Assembly (NCBI GenBank): GCA_016716525.1
Contig: JADJWE010000001.1
Coordinates: forward strand, 1,612,001 to 1,676,000
DNA length: 64,000 nucleotides
Reading direction: 5' to 3'
Source: Candidatus Flexicrinis affinis
GTDB taxonomy: Bacteria; Chloroflexota; Anaerolineae; Aggregatilineales; Phototrophicaceae
Both the position numbers and the translations under genes were made by a program. Within the stretch, counting starts at the first letter, position 1. The number at the start of each line of letters is the position of its first letter. The notes under the pieces were generated by a model. The model made no database searches. It was not told the origin of the DNA and saw nothing but the letters and a program-made list of their open reading frames with translations. This document shows positions 50,975-61,005 of the stretch, piece after piece.

Positions 50975-52132
50975 CTAGCTCGCTGCGTCACCCGAACGAT
51001 CGGCATCGACCAGTTCGCGGATAACATTCGATAATTTTAGCGCATCGTGGCGCCACGGTCGCTGATTATCGGTCAAATCATACGAACGAATGTCATATCT
51101 TTGACGAACTTCATGATGTGGCTGTGGCGGCTTCACGTAGACCGTGTTAGGACCAGCATTCTCTATCGGAAAGTGCCCGTTTGAGACGACAACCTGAAAG
51201 ACGCCCCGTCCAATATGCCGTTCTAGCGCGAGGATGTGATCGGCGACGGTGTAGCCGACGGTCTCGCCGGGCTGTTCAGCGACGTTGCACACGTAGACCT
51301 TGATCGCCGCGCTGGCGCGCAGCGCGTCCAATATTCCGGGAATCAGCAGCGATGGCAGGATGCTGGTGTACAGGCTGCCGGGGCCGACGAGGATGACTTG
51401 AGCGTTCATGATCGCCGCAACGCTGTCGGGAAACGCACGCACGGTCTCCGGTTCTATCGAAACGCTCTGGATGCGTCCGCCCGCCTCGGGGATCTGCGAC
51501 TCGCCTTCAACGCGGAGGGTCACGCCGCTGTCGGGCTGAAGGACAGTCGCGACAAGCTTCACGTCATCGAGAGTCGTCGGCAGCACCCGGCCACGTAGGT
51601 TGAGTACGCGTGCCACCTCGGTCAGCGCCTGATCGAGGCTGCCGGTTACGTCTGCCAAGGCTGCGATGAACAAGTTTCCGAAGGCATGTCCGCTCAACGC
51701 GCCGTTGGAGAATCGATATTGCAGGAGCTGCGTCATCAGGCTTTCGTCGTCGGCAAGCGCGGCAATGTTGTTACGAAGGTCGCCCGGCGGCGCAACGTGC
51801 ATCTCGCGCCGCAGCCTGCCCGAACTCCCACCGTCGTCCGCCACGGTAACAATCGCCGTGAGGTTGCCGGTGTGCATCTTGGCCGCCCGCAGCGTCACCG
51901 GCAGCCCGGTTCCGCCACCAATCGCTACGATGCGCAGGCCGCGCCCGGGCCTGACGCCTCCCCGCCACTCGCCGCGAAACCGCCTGATGTCGTTGGCAAT
52001 GGCGACCAACAGCGCGGCCAGCGCGATGGCGGCCGCTGCCGCCTGCCCCGCCGCAGACCGTGCGATGCCATCGACCAACAGCACCAAGCACGATACGACA
52101 CCGACGATCAACAGCCCGACAGTTCCGGCCAT
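50975..52132 (-). CDS. yvcK: YvcK/CofD-like gluconeogenesis factor with N-terminal membrane helices
   Basis: The 385-residue product has two N-terminal hydrophobic helices (about 5-22 and 30-46) and then the YvcK core: IVAIGGGTGLPVTLR, TVADDGGSSGRLRRE, PPGDLRNNIAALAD, NGALSGHAFGNLF and VGPGSLYTSILP. In Bacillus YvcK is needed for growth on gluconeogenic carbon and for cell shape, and binds UDP-sugars. Here it sits directly upstream of gap-pgk-tpiA. The start is one base after the stop of the DUF1461 gene. Confidence 0.94.
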   Translation of the reverse strand: MAGTVGLLIVGVVSCLVLLVDGIARSAAGQAAAAAIALAALLVAIANDIRRFRGEWRGGVRPGRGLRIVAIGGGTGLPVTLRAAKMHTGNLTAIVTVADDGGSSGRLRREMHVAPPGDLRNNIAALADDESLMTQLLQYRFSNGALSGHAFGNLFIAALADVTGSLDQALTEVARVLNLRGRVLPTTLDDVKLVATVLQPDSGVTLRVEGESQIPEAGGRIQSVSIEPETVRAFPDSVAAIMNAQVILVGPGSLYTSILPSLLIPGILDALRASAAIKVYVCNVAEQPGETVGYTVADHILALERHIGRGVFQVVVSNGHFPIENAGPNTVYVKPPQPHHEVRQRYDIRSYDLTDNQRPWRHDALKLSNVIRELVDADRSGDAAS

Positions 52133-52133
52133 A

Positions 52134-52871
52134 CTACTTCACCTGTTCCACTGCTACAGCCTCCGATTGGTTCTTACTGTCGCCCCCGTCTATGAATTCA
52201 CGGCGAGTACGCGCAAATCGCCAATTCGCCGCGATGAGCAGCAGCGCACCGCCAATCGTAATTGCGCCGACGACGAGGGCACAGTCGAACCAGAACTGTT
52301 CCGGGTACAGCCGGATCAGCGTATCGGATGTCAGAAAGATCCACGTGCCATCGGCGAAAAAGGCCCGGTGAAACAGCGTGAAGAACGAATCCCACGCCAC
52401 AACCGCGCCGACGACGACCGCGCCGATCAGGCCGAGAACCAGCAGGCCGCCGCGCGCCATCGACGCCAACACGGTGTCCAGCCTCCGACGCGCGAGAAGA
52501 ATTGCGCCGGCGGCGAACGCGGCGATCGACACGCCACCGAGGACACCAAACGCCGCCTGCGTGACAACTTTGACGTCTTCCATGTGCTTCAACTCGCGCG
52601 GCGTGAAGAGGGCGGCCCCGTTTTCGAACCGCAGGTCGGCCAGCAGGTCGATGCCGGCATCCGTCAGCAGATACTCGATTCCCAGCGGTCCCCAGCGAAG
52701 GCGGTCCTCGGTCGTGAAGCCATAGACATCGGCCGGAAACCCGGGACGTTGGTACTCGAACGCCAGAAACCCCGGCGACATCATCAGCCGAACACTTCCG
52801 AGCACGAGCATCACCGGAACAGCCAGCGTCAGGACGAAACCGAGAACTCCTTCAAACCCGCGTTTCATCAC
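52134..52871 (-). CDS. TIGR01906/DUF1461 membrane protein (Lit-like)
   Basis: This 245-residue protein has about four helices and shows the DUF1461 marks: an ELKHMEDVKVV segment and FFTLFHRAFFADGTWIF, then SDTLIRLYPEQFWFD. In some Firmicutes, Lit of this family moves an acyl chain within lipoproteins. Whether this protein does so is inference. It starts inside the end of the gene upstream (overlap 52868-52871) and is followed at once by yvcK. Confidence 0.75.
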   Translation of the reverse strand: MMKRGFEGVLGFVLTLAVPVMLVLGSVRLMMSPGFLAFEYQRPGFPADVYGFTTEDRLRWGPLGIEYLLTDAGIDLLADLRFENGAALFTPRELKHMEDVKVVTQAAFGVLGGVSIAAFAAGAILLARRRLDTVLASMARGGLLVLGLIGAVVVGAVVAWDSFFTLFHRAFFADGTWIFLTSDTLIRLYPEQFWFDCALVVGAITIGGALLLIAANWRFARTRREFIDGGDSKNQSEAVAVEQVK

Positions 52872-54457
52872 CGGAGGTCGTCCATATCATCCGACAGCAG
52901 GAAGTTGAGCACTAGCGAGTCGAACAGCGCCTCGACCGGGGCGCGGTCGTCCGTGAACACGACGTCGGATGGCGTGACCGGCACCAACGCACCGAGGCTA
53001 GCATCGAGCACGTCACGGAGCAGGCCGGGAGCCTCGGCGGGCAAGCTCGCCACGTTGGCGCGTAAATCGGCCTCGGTTGTCGGCATCACCGTCGCATAAA
53101 GGATCGTATTGAACGAGCGCGGCACGTCGATGGCGTGCACGCTCGGAAACACCTGCGCCAAGACGTTGCTGAACGCATCGACAAGCCGCCGGTCGGTCGA
53201 GGTCCGCCCGACGTTGAGCGCTACAACCCCACGGTCGGTCAGCTTGGACCGTATTTCGCGGAAGAACTCGACCGTCGTCAACTGCCACGGGATATACGGC
53301 GGTCGATACGCATCCAGTGCGATCACGTCGTAGGTCCCGGGCTGTGCGTTCAGGCCGGGCCGACCGTCCTCGGCGATCGATTCGAGCGTCGGCAGGTCGT
53401 CGGCAGACATGCCGAAGTACGCCTCGCCCACCGCGATGATCTCCGGGTCGATCTCGAAACCGACCATACGGATGTCACCGAACGCGTGCTGGTACTGCCG
53501 AGGGATCGTGCCTGCCGCAAGCCCGACGACCGCCAGCGACTGCACGTCTGACGGCTGGGTACCCGGCACAAAGAACGGCGCGGTCAAGAAGAAGTCCCAC
53601 GTCCCGTTGTAGCGCAGGATCGTCGGATGATAGATGCTGTGGACTCCCTGCCCTTCGTTAAGCGCCAGCGACCGGTAGCCAGCCGGGTTTTCAAGCACCT
53701 GAATGTAGTTGTATGCGCTTTCGCGCTCGTCAAGCAGCGTGAAGCCCTCGGGCGCAGCGCGCAGCGGACCAGTCACCAACAGCAGCAGCGCAATAACCGG
53801 GAGCGGCATCCACAGCCATCGCAGCGCGCGACGCCCGGTTATGCGCAGCAGCATGACGAATGCCGTCATCCATAACCCGCCGGACAGCACGAGGAACGTC
53901 GCCGTCGTACCGATGGACCCAAGCAGCACCAGCGTCGGGAGAAACGTGCCGATCAAGCTGCCGAGCGTGCTGACCGCGTAGATCGTTCCGCTGACGCGAC
54001 CTGCATCGTTCGGGTCGGTCACCGCGAGGCGAATCGCGAATGGCGAAACGCAGCCGAGCAGCGTGATTGGCACGGAGAACAACGCCAACGTGACCACGAA
54101 CGATCCGATCGCCGTGCCAGCCTGCGCGGCCACGACGGCTTGCGCTGCAGCCTGCAGGACGGGACGCGAAACGAGTGGAATAATCGCGCAGAGGAAGCTG
54201 GCCCACAGCAGAATGCGAAATAGCGTCGCGGGGTACGGCGACCGGTCGGCCCAGCGGCCGCCGATGAAGTAGCCTGCCGTGAGATACAGCAATATGAGGC
54301 CGATGATGTTGGCCCAGATCAAGTTGCTCGTCCCGAAGACGCTGCCGAGCAAGCGGGCCGCGCTCAGTTCAATCGCGAGTGTCACCAGGCCGCTGGCGAA
54401 CACGGTGACGTACAACGAAAAACGGTCGATTCGTGGCGAAGCGTGTGTCAAGACCAC
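52868..54457 (-). CDS. Fused MFS-like membrane and spermidine-synthase-like protein
   Basis: The 529-residue product has seven or so N-terminal membrane helices (about 12-220) followed by a spermidine-synthase-type Rossmann domain (about 235-480). Recognisable segments are LNEGQGVHSIYHP, LAVVGLAAGTIPRQY, VGFEIDPEI, VIALDAYRPPYIPWQL and GVVALNVGR. The usual GGGDG of spermidine synthase is replaced by GLAAGT, as in many fused spermidine-synthase-like proteins of unknown reaction. It is the first gene of a seven-gene run. The start is GTG 54457 or TTG 54451. The 210-base divergent upstream region shows no clear consensus promoter. Confidence 0.85.
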   Translation of the reverse strand: MVLTHASPRIDRFSLYVTVFASGLVTLAIELSAARLLGSVFGTSNLIWANIIGLILLYLTAGYFIGGRWADRSPYPATLFRILLWASFLCAIIPLVSRPVLQAAAQAVVAAQAGTAIGSFVVTLALFSVPITLLGCVSPFAIRLAVTDPNDAGRVSGTIYAVSTLGSLIGTFLPTLVLLGSIGTTATFLVLSGGLWMTAFVMLLRITGRRALRWLWMPLPVIALLLLVTGPLRAAPEGFTLLDERESAYNYIQVLENPAGYRSLALNEGQGVHSIYHPTILRYNGTWDFFLTAPFFVPGTQPSDVQSLAVVGLAAGTIPRQYQHAFGDIRMVGFEIDPEIIAVGEAYFGMSADDLPTLESIAEDGRPGLNAQPGTYDVIALDAYRPPYIPWQLTTVEFFREIRSKLTDRGVVALNVGRTSTDRRLVDAFSNVLAQVFPSVHAIDVPRSFNTILYATVMPTTEADLRANVASLPAEAPGLLRDVLDASLGALVPVTPSDVVFTDDRAPVEALFDSLVLNFLLSDDMDDLR

Positions 54458-54667
54458 CTCGTATCCAGCGCAAACTCGGCGGCTAGTGTATCATGACTGT
54501 TAGGCAGCGATACTACGCTGATTCTGCTTGTGCGTGATGGCTGAGAGCGAAACCATCCGAAGCCAGGTCGTTTGCCCAGTCGTCATCACCACTAGCCCTC
54601 CCATCCGCCGTGCCGTATGCGCCGGCCAACATCGCCCCTTACCTTGAGACCGAGCGAGGAGGTAACG

Positions 54668-56335
54668 ATGTCACGTTTTATCCGTCTAGTTCTCGTCATG
54701 GCACTGCTACTACCGCTTCCTACGTCGGCGCAGAATGAGTCACACACCTGCGCTCCGGGCCCGTGGATACTGTACTATGCTATCGGATTCCGCTACGGAA
54801 GTACGATATTGCCGGGTTGGGCCGATTGGACCGAGTACGCTAAGTTCGACGTTGAAGTCACATGCAGCGGTACAAACGGCACGTTCACCGGCAGTGGCAC
54901 CGGCAAGCTCGAAATCGAGAACAGCCTGTCAGCATATTGTGAGAGCGACTTCAATGCGGATGTATCTGGACCGGTCGACTATTCGACCGGATTTCCGGTG
55001 TACACGGCTAATATCGCGCTTCAGTACACCAGCGGCGGATGCGGCGGCGGCAGCCCGGGCGGCGCGATCGTACGCAGGCTCTTCACCAATGAGCTGTTCA
55101 AGTCAACCCAGTTCGAAGAATTCCAGGGAAACTATCTTGACGGGTTCTTGCTGGCGGAGACGTTTTCCGACGAGGAGATAATCGTTGAGGCCTACGTGGT
55201 GGCCGCCCAGCGCAATTATGATCCCAAACTCGTGTCAACCATGCCGCAGTTGATCCGCTACTTCATCCGCGATGTGCCGCTTACAAACACGTTCACGTTC
55301 AACTTTGACTGGGACGGCGCTCCCGAGCCTACCGCGGAACTGTCGGTGCTGGGTGGAGACTGGCAGCCACTCAACATATCCGGAGATACCGCCAGCCACC
55401 TTTTGTCAGTCACAGGCCTACCCCTGACGGCAGCAGACTTTGCAGGCAGCGAATCCATTGAAGTCACCATGGACATGCGATTCCCATTCATGAACGGAGA
55501 TCCTTTCCCCGTCTCACCCGATCAGATACGCACGACAATCGTTGATGTTCCGTCATGGGCGGTGGCGAGCGACTTCGCCCACATCGGCGCCCCTGGAAGT
55601 CCGATGCACATCATCTACCAGACGTACAAAGATGTCCCGGCGCAGGCGATTCAGACGCCGATCATTCCTGTTCCGGAGTTTGTCCCGGTCGTTGGCGGGT
55701 CCTGGGGTCTTGAGCCGGTGCAGATGCGCGTCAACGTTGGCGTCCACTCGGCAGGAATCATGCATGAGGAGGATATCCAGGGGTCGGGCACGCTGCATTT
55801 CGCTGGAAAGCTGCACAACTTTCAATATGAAGGCAAGGTTCGCTCAAGTGTGACAGCTAGCGATGGAATAGTCGTCCTTGATAGCCCGTTCACATTTAGC
55901 CTCGAACCGATCGTCATAGAAGACGTGATTCCCCTCAGCGAGTTCATACCGGTCGTCAACTTCCTATTCGAGATTCCCGTCATAGGCGGACTGCTTGAAG
56001 ACCTGTTCTCGCCTGTATTCATTCAGGTCAAAGTGACGGGCACGGCAAACGGATCGGGCGTAATTGGCGTTCTACCGACTGGCGAACTGGGAATCAAAGA
56101 GGGAACGGTAACGCTGACAGTGACAGGACAGGCCGCCGGAGGTGCCAATTTGCTGAACCTCTTCTGGTTCGGGCTCGGAAGCACAATCGCAGGCAATCTC
56201 GAGTTGGACCTCGCGCCCGTCCTTGAGACGAAACAATGCAACTTGCAGATGGGTGTGTTCATCGTGGGCGGCACGCCGTTCGGTACTTTGGACGTCCCGC
56301 AGGCATTCGTCCAGATTCCCATATGCAATCCCTGA
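54668..56335 (+). CDS. Secreted protein of unknown function
   Basis: The 555-residue product has a signal peptide (about 1-22, cleaved after SAQ) and a long region with beta-strand character, no helix bundle and no known catalytic motif. Cysteines are sparse, mostly near both ends (HTCAPGP, EVTCSG, GGCGGG, KQCNLQ, PICNP). A hydrophobic patch near residues 495-515 (AGGANLLNLFWFGLGSTIAGN) may associate with membrane or with other subunits. ATG 54668 has a GAGGAGG site 4-6 bases upstream. It has no operon partner. Confidence 0.75.
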   Translation: MSRFIRLVLVMALLLPLPTSAQNESHTCAPGPWILYYAIGFRYGSTILPGWADWTEYAKFDVEVTCSGTNGTFTGSGTGKLEIENSLSAYCESDFNADVSGPVDYSTGFPVYTANIALQYTSGGCGGGSPGGAIVRRLFTNELFKSTQFEEFQGNYLDGFLLAETFSDEEIIVEAYVVAAQRNYDPKLVSTMPQLIRYFIRDVPLTNTFTFNFDWDGAPEPTAELSVLGGDWQPLNISGDTASHLLSVTGLPLTAADFAGSESIEVTMDMRFPFMNGDPFPVSPDQIRTTIVDVPSWAVASDFAHIGAPGSPMHIIYQTYKDVPAQAIQTPIIPVPEFVPVVGGSWGLEPVQMRVNVGVHSAGIMHEEDIQGSGTLHFAGKLHNFQYEGKVRSSVTASDGIVVLDSPFTFSLEPIVIEDVIPLSEFIPVVNFLFEIPVIGGLLEDLFSPVFIQVKVTGTANGSGVIGVLPTGELGIKEGTVTLTVTGQAAGGANLLNLFWFGLGSTIAGNLELDLAPVLETKQCNLQMGVFIVGGTPFGTLDVPQAFVQIPICNP

Positions 56336-56405
56336 GTGATTCGAGACTGCGGCCCCGTGGTTGACAGGGCTGCCGATTTCAACCACCGTAGATCGGAGCA
56401 ACACT

Positions 56406-57092
56406 GTGGCGACTTCGCTCTTAAGGCGTCAGCTGAACGCACGGGACAGCGTGAGTCTTGCGGAATGCGTGAGAGAGAGTTTTCGACATGAAGATACAGT
56501 CGTCGAGGCGTCTCGCGTCGAGCGTGTCCTTCACAGCGGCGAACACCATGTCGTTGGAACTGTTGAGCAGGATAGCGACCGACTAGTCGGGTTCTGCGCC
56601 AGTTTCGCAACCCGCTCCGGCACTTCATTGCATTGGGAGATCGACCTGCTTGGCGTGATTTCGGCCGCGCGCGGCAACGGCATTGCGCCATGGCTGGTCC
56701 AGGACTCCGTCTCCGAAGGGTTGAGGCGTGGCGCCACCGTGGCGCGCGCGCTCGTACGCCGCGACAATCACGCGGCCCGAGCGGTGTTCTCAGGGCTGCA
56801 ATTCGCAGAAAGCAAACCGCAAACCCTTTGGGTCGCAGAGCCGAACGGCGTTTCGATGACGATCGAAGCCGTAAGAGCCGACTGTATTCCGGTGTCGACC
56901 TTGACCTACGATGGGATTTGGGTCGAAGATCCGCGAGATGCCTCGGCGCTTGAGCAGGCCCGTGGGCTTACACAGAACCTCTCGCAAGTGATCGGCGCCG
57001 TGCTGCCCGTCAAGTCGGAAGCCGAAACGTGGGCCGAACACGCGGGGTATCACCGCGTCGGCGCTTACAACTGGTGGACTCGAGACCTCTGA
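56406..57092 (+). CDS. GNAT-family N-acetyltransferase-like protein
   Basis: The 228-residue product has a GNAT core at about residues 20-150, with VVGTVEQDSDRLVGFCASF, LLGVISAARGNGIAPWLVQD (an R-G-N-G-I acetyl-CoA loop) and VRRDNHAARAVFSGLQF. The last 75 residues are not typical GNAT. Substrate unknown. The GTG at 56406 has a CGGAGC site about 6 bases upstream and is preferred over an upstream frame. It ends 48 bases before the tRNA. Confidence 0.8.
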   Translation: MATSLLRRQLNARDSVSLAECVRESFRHEDTVVEASRVERVLHSGEHHVVGTVEQDSDRLVGFCASFATRSGTSLHWEIDLLGVISAARGNGIAPWLVQDSVSEGLRRGATVARALVRRDNHAARAVFSGLQFAESKPQTLWVAEPNGVSMTIEAVRADCIPVSTLTYDGIWVEDPRDASALEQARGLTQNLSQVIGAVLPVKSEAETWAEHAGYHRVGAYNWWTRDL

Positions 57093-57100
57093 CCCCGCCC

Positions 57101-57130
57101 TTGTGACGCCGGTATTTGTTCCCGTATAAT
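57101..57130 (+). promoter_or_regulatory. tRNA-Leu promoter
   Basis: TTGTGA (57101-57106), 18 bases, TATAAT (57125-57130). The predicted start is about 3 bases before the mature tRNA. Confidence 0.7.
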
Positions 57131-57139
57131 TTGCGTGCC

Positions 57140-57225
57140 GTGGGGGAGTGGCGGAACTGGCAGACGCGCATGACTTAGGATCATGTCTCTCACGAGGTGA
57201 GGGTTCGAGTCCCTCCTTCCCCACA
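57140..57225 (+). tRNA. tRNA-Leu (anticodon UAG)
   Basis: The 86-base gene folds as a class II tRNA. Acceptor GTGGGGG pairs with TCCCCAC, the anticodon stem CATGA pairs with TCATG around loop CTTAGGA (anticodon TAG at 57176-57178), the variable arm is long (CTCTCACGAGGTGAG region) and the T loop is GGTTCGAGTCC. The discriminator is A (57225) and CCA is not encoded. Confidence 0.97.
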
Positions 57226-57238
57226 AGTCGGTACCTCG

Positions 57239-57275
57239 GGCGTCTGAATTCGAGACGCCTTTGTTGTGTTTTCTG
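57239..57275 (+). terminator. Terminator after tRNA-Leu
   Basis: GGCGTCT pairs with AGACGCC (7 bp, 7-base loop), then a T-rich tract TTTGTTGTGTTTTCT. Confidence 0.75.
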
Positions 57276-57308
57276 ATGAAAGATTTACGCCCTGCCCTCT
57301 CGGCCGGG

Positions 57309-57317
57309 TGCTATAAT
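57309..57317 (+). promoter_or_regulatory. Extended -10 promoter of tig
   Basis: TGCTATAAT (57309-57317) is an extended -10 with a perfect TATAAT, 24 bases before the tig GTG. Confidence 0.55.
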
Positions 57318-57341
57318 CGCGCTACACGTGAGGGTAAAGCA

Positions 57342-58952
57342 GTGAACGTCCAGACTGAACGGCTCGAAAACCATACCGTCCGCTTGACCGTCGAGGTTCC
57401 CAAGGAACGATTCGATCAGGCACGCGCTTCCGTAATCCGGAAGGTCAGCGGCAGGATCAACATTCCCGGCTTCCGCAAGGGCAAGGTTCCGCCCAGCATG
57501 GTCGTCAAGTACGTCGGCGAAGCGTACATCCTCGAAGAGGTGATGGAAAGCCTCGGACAGGACGTCTACAAAGAGGCGCTTGAATCGGCTGGTATCGAAC
57601 CTGCTGCGCCGGGTTCGATGGACGACTTCGCGCCCGAGCCTGAGGTCAAGTTCACCTACACTGTTCCGCTGGCTCCCGAGGTCACCCTCGGTGACTACCG
57701 CTCGTTCCGGCTCGAATTCAATGAGCCGGAGACGACCGAAAACGATGTCGATGTCGAACTCCGTATGCTTCAGCGCGAGTTCGCAGAGACCACCGAGTCC
57801 GAGGGCGCAGTTGAAGCCGGCGACCGCATCACATGCGATCTGCACAGCTTCTTCGTCGCCGAAGATGCCGAGGCGGCCGAAGGTGAGATCGACGTACACG
57901 ACCGCGAGGAAGAACCCTACGTCCATCGCCACGGCGCGGTGATCGATCTGCGCGAAGGCGACGATGAACCGCTTGCGCCCGGGTTCACGGCGCAGATGGT
58001 CGGTGCTGCTACGGGAGAAACGCGTACCTTCCGCATCACGCTCCCTTCCGGCGACCCCAAGATCAACGAAGACGCGGCGGGCCGCACTGTCGAATTTGTG
58101 GTGACGGTGCAGAAGATCGAAAAGGTCACGCTGCCTGAATTGAACGACGAACTCGCCGCTCAGATCAGCGAACGGTACGGGTGGGACACGGTCGACGAAT
58201 CGGCTACGGCCACAGAAGCCGAAAATGCGGCTTCGGACGAAAGCGAAGCGGTCGAAGAGGCAGAGGTCGCAGACGAAGCGGCCGATGCAGAGGTCGCGGC
58301 TGAAGAGTCGTCGGACGAGTCCGAACCTGAGGAAGACTCTGAGTCGCTGCCGCCGGCGACGCGGCCGCTCAACCTCGCTGAGCTGCGTGAGCGCATCCGC
58401 GATGTCATCGAGTCGCGCAGCAAGGACGAAGCGCGCCAAACCTATGCCAACAGCGTCCTCGAGCACGTGATCGAGACCTCAACCGTGGCCTATCATGAGG
58501 CCTCCGTCGAACAGCAGATCGACGACATGATCGAGGACTTCAAGGAGCGTCTTCAACAGAACCGGCTCTCGCTCGACCTGTACCTCAAGTCAACCGGTCG
58601 TACGATGGACGATGTTCGCGCGGACTATCGACCCTCTGCCGAGAACCAACTGCGCCGGTCGCTAGCCGTGCGCGAATTCGCGCAGGCCGAGCGGTTATCG
58701 GTCTCGCAGGAAGACCTCAACGCCCGCCTGCAGACTGTGTTCGCGGACATCGGCGCGGAAGCAGTCGGCCAGCTCGGCCTGCTGAACAACCCGCAGTTCG
58801 CGTCGAACCTGATCAATAACCTCATGTCGCAGAAGATCGAGGAGCGCGCGGTCGCGATCGGACGCGGCGAGGCACCGGAACTGGGGCAAGCCGAGGAAGC
58901 CCCCGAGCAGGAACCATCGCCCGAAGCAACTGAATCCTCTACCGAACAGTGA
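57342..58952 (+). CDS. tig: Trigger factor (ribosome-bound chaperone) with acidic insert
   Basis: The 536-residue chaperone has the ribosome-binding N-terminal domain (VPKERFDQARAS, GFRKGKVPPSMV), the FKBP-like PPIase region (about 140-275) and the C-terminal substrate domain. An insert of about 50 residues (about 285-335, bases 58194-58347), rich in Glu, Asp, Ala and Ser, splits the link before LNLAELRERIRDVIES. The C terminus also has an acidic tail (EEAPEQEPSPEATESSTEQ). Normal length is about 430-450. GTG 57342 has a GAGGG site 8 bases upstream; starting there gives the usual family N terminus. clpP and clpX follow. Confidence 0.95.
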   Translation: MNVQTERLENHTVRLTVEVPKERFDQARASVIRKVSGRINIPGFRKGKVPPSMVVKYVGEAYILEEVMESLGQDVYKEALESAGIEPAAPGSMDDFAPEPEVKFTYTVPLAPEVTLGDYRSFRLEFNEPETTENDVDVELRMLQREFAETTESEGAVEAGDRITCDLHSFFVAEDAEAAEGEIDVHDREEEPYVHRHGAVIDLREGDDEPLAPGFTAQMVGAATGETRTFRITLPSGDPKINEDAAGRTVEFVVTVQKIEKVTLPELNDELAAQISERYGWDTVDESATATEAENAASDESEAVEEAEVADEAADAEVAAEESSDESEPEEDSESLPPATRPLNLAELRERIRDVIESRSKDEARQTYANSVLEHVIETSTVAYHEASVEQQIDDMIEDFKERLQQNRLSLDLYLKSTGRTMDDVRADYRPSAENQLRRSLAVREFAQAERLSVSQEDLNARLQTVFADIGAEAVGQLGLLNNPQFASNLINNLMSQKIEERAVAIGRGEAPELGQAEEAPEQEPSPEATESSTEQ

Positions 58953-58988
58953 CCTGAAAGGAGCGGCGCGCAGCACGCGCCAATACGC

Positions 58989-59603
58989 ATGGACGTCTCC
59001 AACATCGTTCCAATGGTGATCGAGCAGGGAAACCGCGGCGAACGGGCCTACGACATCTATTCGCTTCTGCTCAAGGAGCGCATCGTCTTCATGGGCATGC
59101 CGGTCAACGATCAGGTCGCTAACCTGATTGTCGCCCAGCTGTTGTTCCTTGACCGAGAGGATGCCGAAAAACCCATCCAGATGTACATCAATTCGCCCGG
59201 TGGCGTGGTGTATGCTGGCATGGCTATTTACGACACGATGCAGGCGATCCACCCGCCCGTGAGCACCACTGCCGTGGGTTGGACGGCCAGCTTCGGCACC
59301 GTCCTGTTGACCGCCGGAACGACCGGGTATCGCATGGCGCTCCCGAATGCCACCATTCACATGCATCAGCCGTTGGGTGGCGCGCAGGGTCAGGCCACCG
59401 ACATCGTGATCCAAGCCAACGAAATCGTTCGACTCAAGACGCGTCTGAACCAGATCTTTGTCCACCATACGGGGAAAGCTTTGGAGCAGATCGAACGTGA
59501 TACCGATCGGGACATTTACTTTAGTGCCGAACAGGCGGTAGAGTATGGATTGATCGACTCGGTGCTAAACCCGAACGTCAAGAGTGCGAACGGAAAGGGC
59601 TAG
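58989..59603 (+). CDS. clpP: ATP-dependent Clp protease proteolytic subunit
   Basis: The 204-residue serine peptidase keeps the triad: Ser in GWTASFGTVLL, His in HMHQPLGGA and Asp in DTDRDIYFSAEQA. The nucleophile motif is TASFG, where AASMG is usual. MYINSPGGVVYAGMAIYD and EYGLIDSVL are typical. A GGAG lies 25 bases upstream, too far to serve as an ordinary ribosome site, so the ATG at 58989 has weak initiation signals. clpX begins 3 bases after the stop. Confidence 0.95.
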   Translation: MDVSNIVPMVIEQGNRGERAYDIYSLLLKERIVFMGMPVNDQVANLIVAQLLFLDREDAEKPIQMYINSPGGVVYAGMAIYDTMQAIHPPVSTTAVGWTASFGTVLLTAGTTGYRMALPNATIHMHQPLGGAQGQATDIVIQANEIVRLKTRLNQIFVHHTGKALEQIERDTDRDIYFSAEQAVEYGLIDSVLNPNVKSANGKG

Positions 59604-59606
59604 TCT

Positions 59607-60938
<1,332 letters not shown>

Positions 60939-60963
60939 CGCATCACCAACCGCAGTCTACAAC

Positions 60964-61005
60964 CGCCCCTGCTCTTCTGTTCGAAGCGCGGGGGCGTTCT
61001 ATTTT
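60964..61005 (+). terminator. Probable terminator after clpX
   Basis: CGCCCC (60964-60969) pairs with GGGGCG (60991-60996) around a structured loop, followed by TTCTATTTT. It overlaps the end of the convergent MBL gene. Confidence 0.55.
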
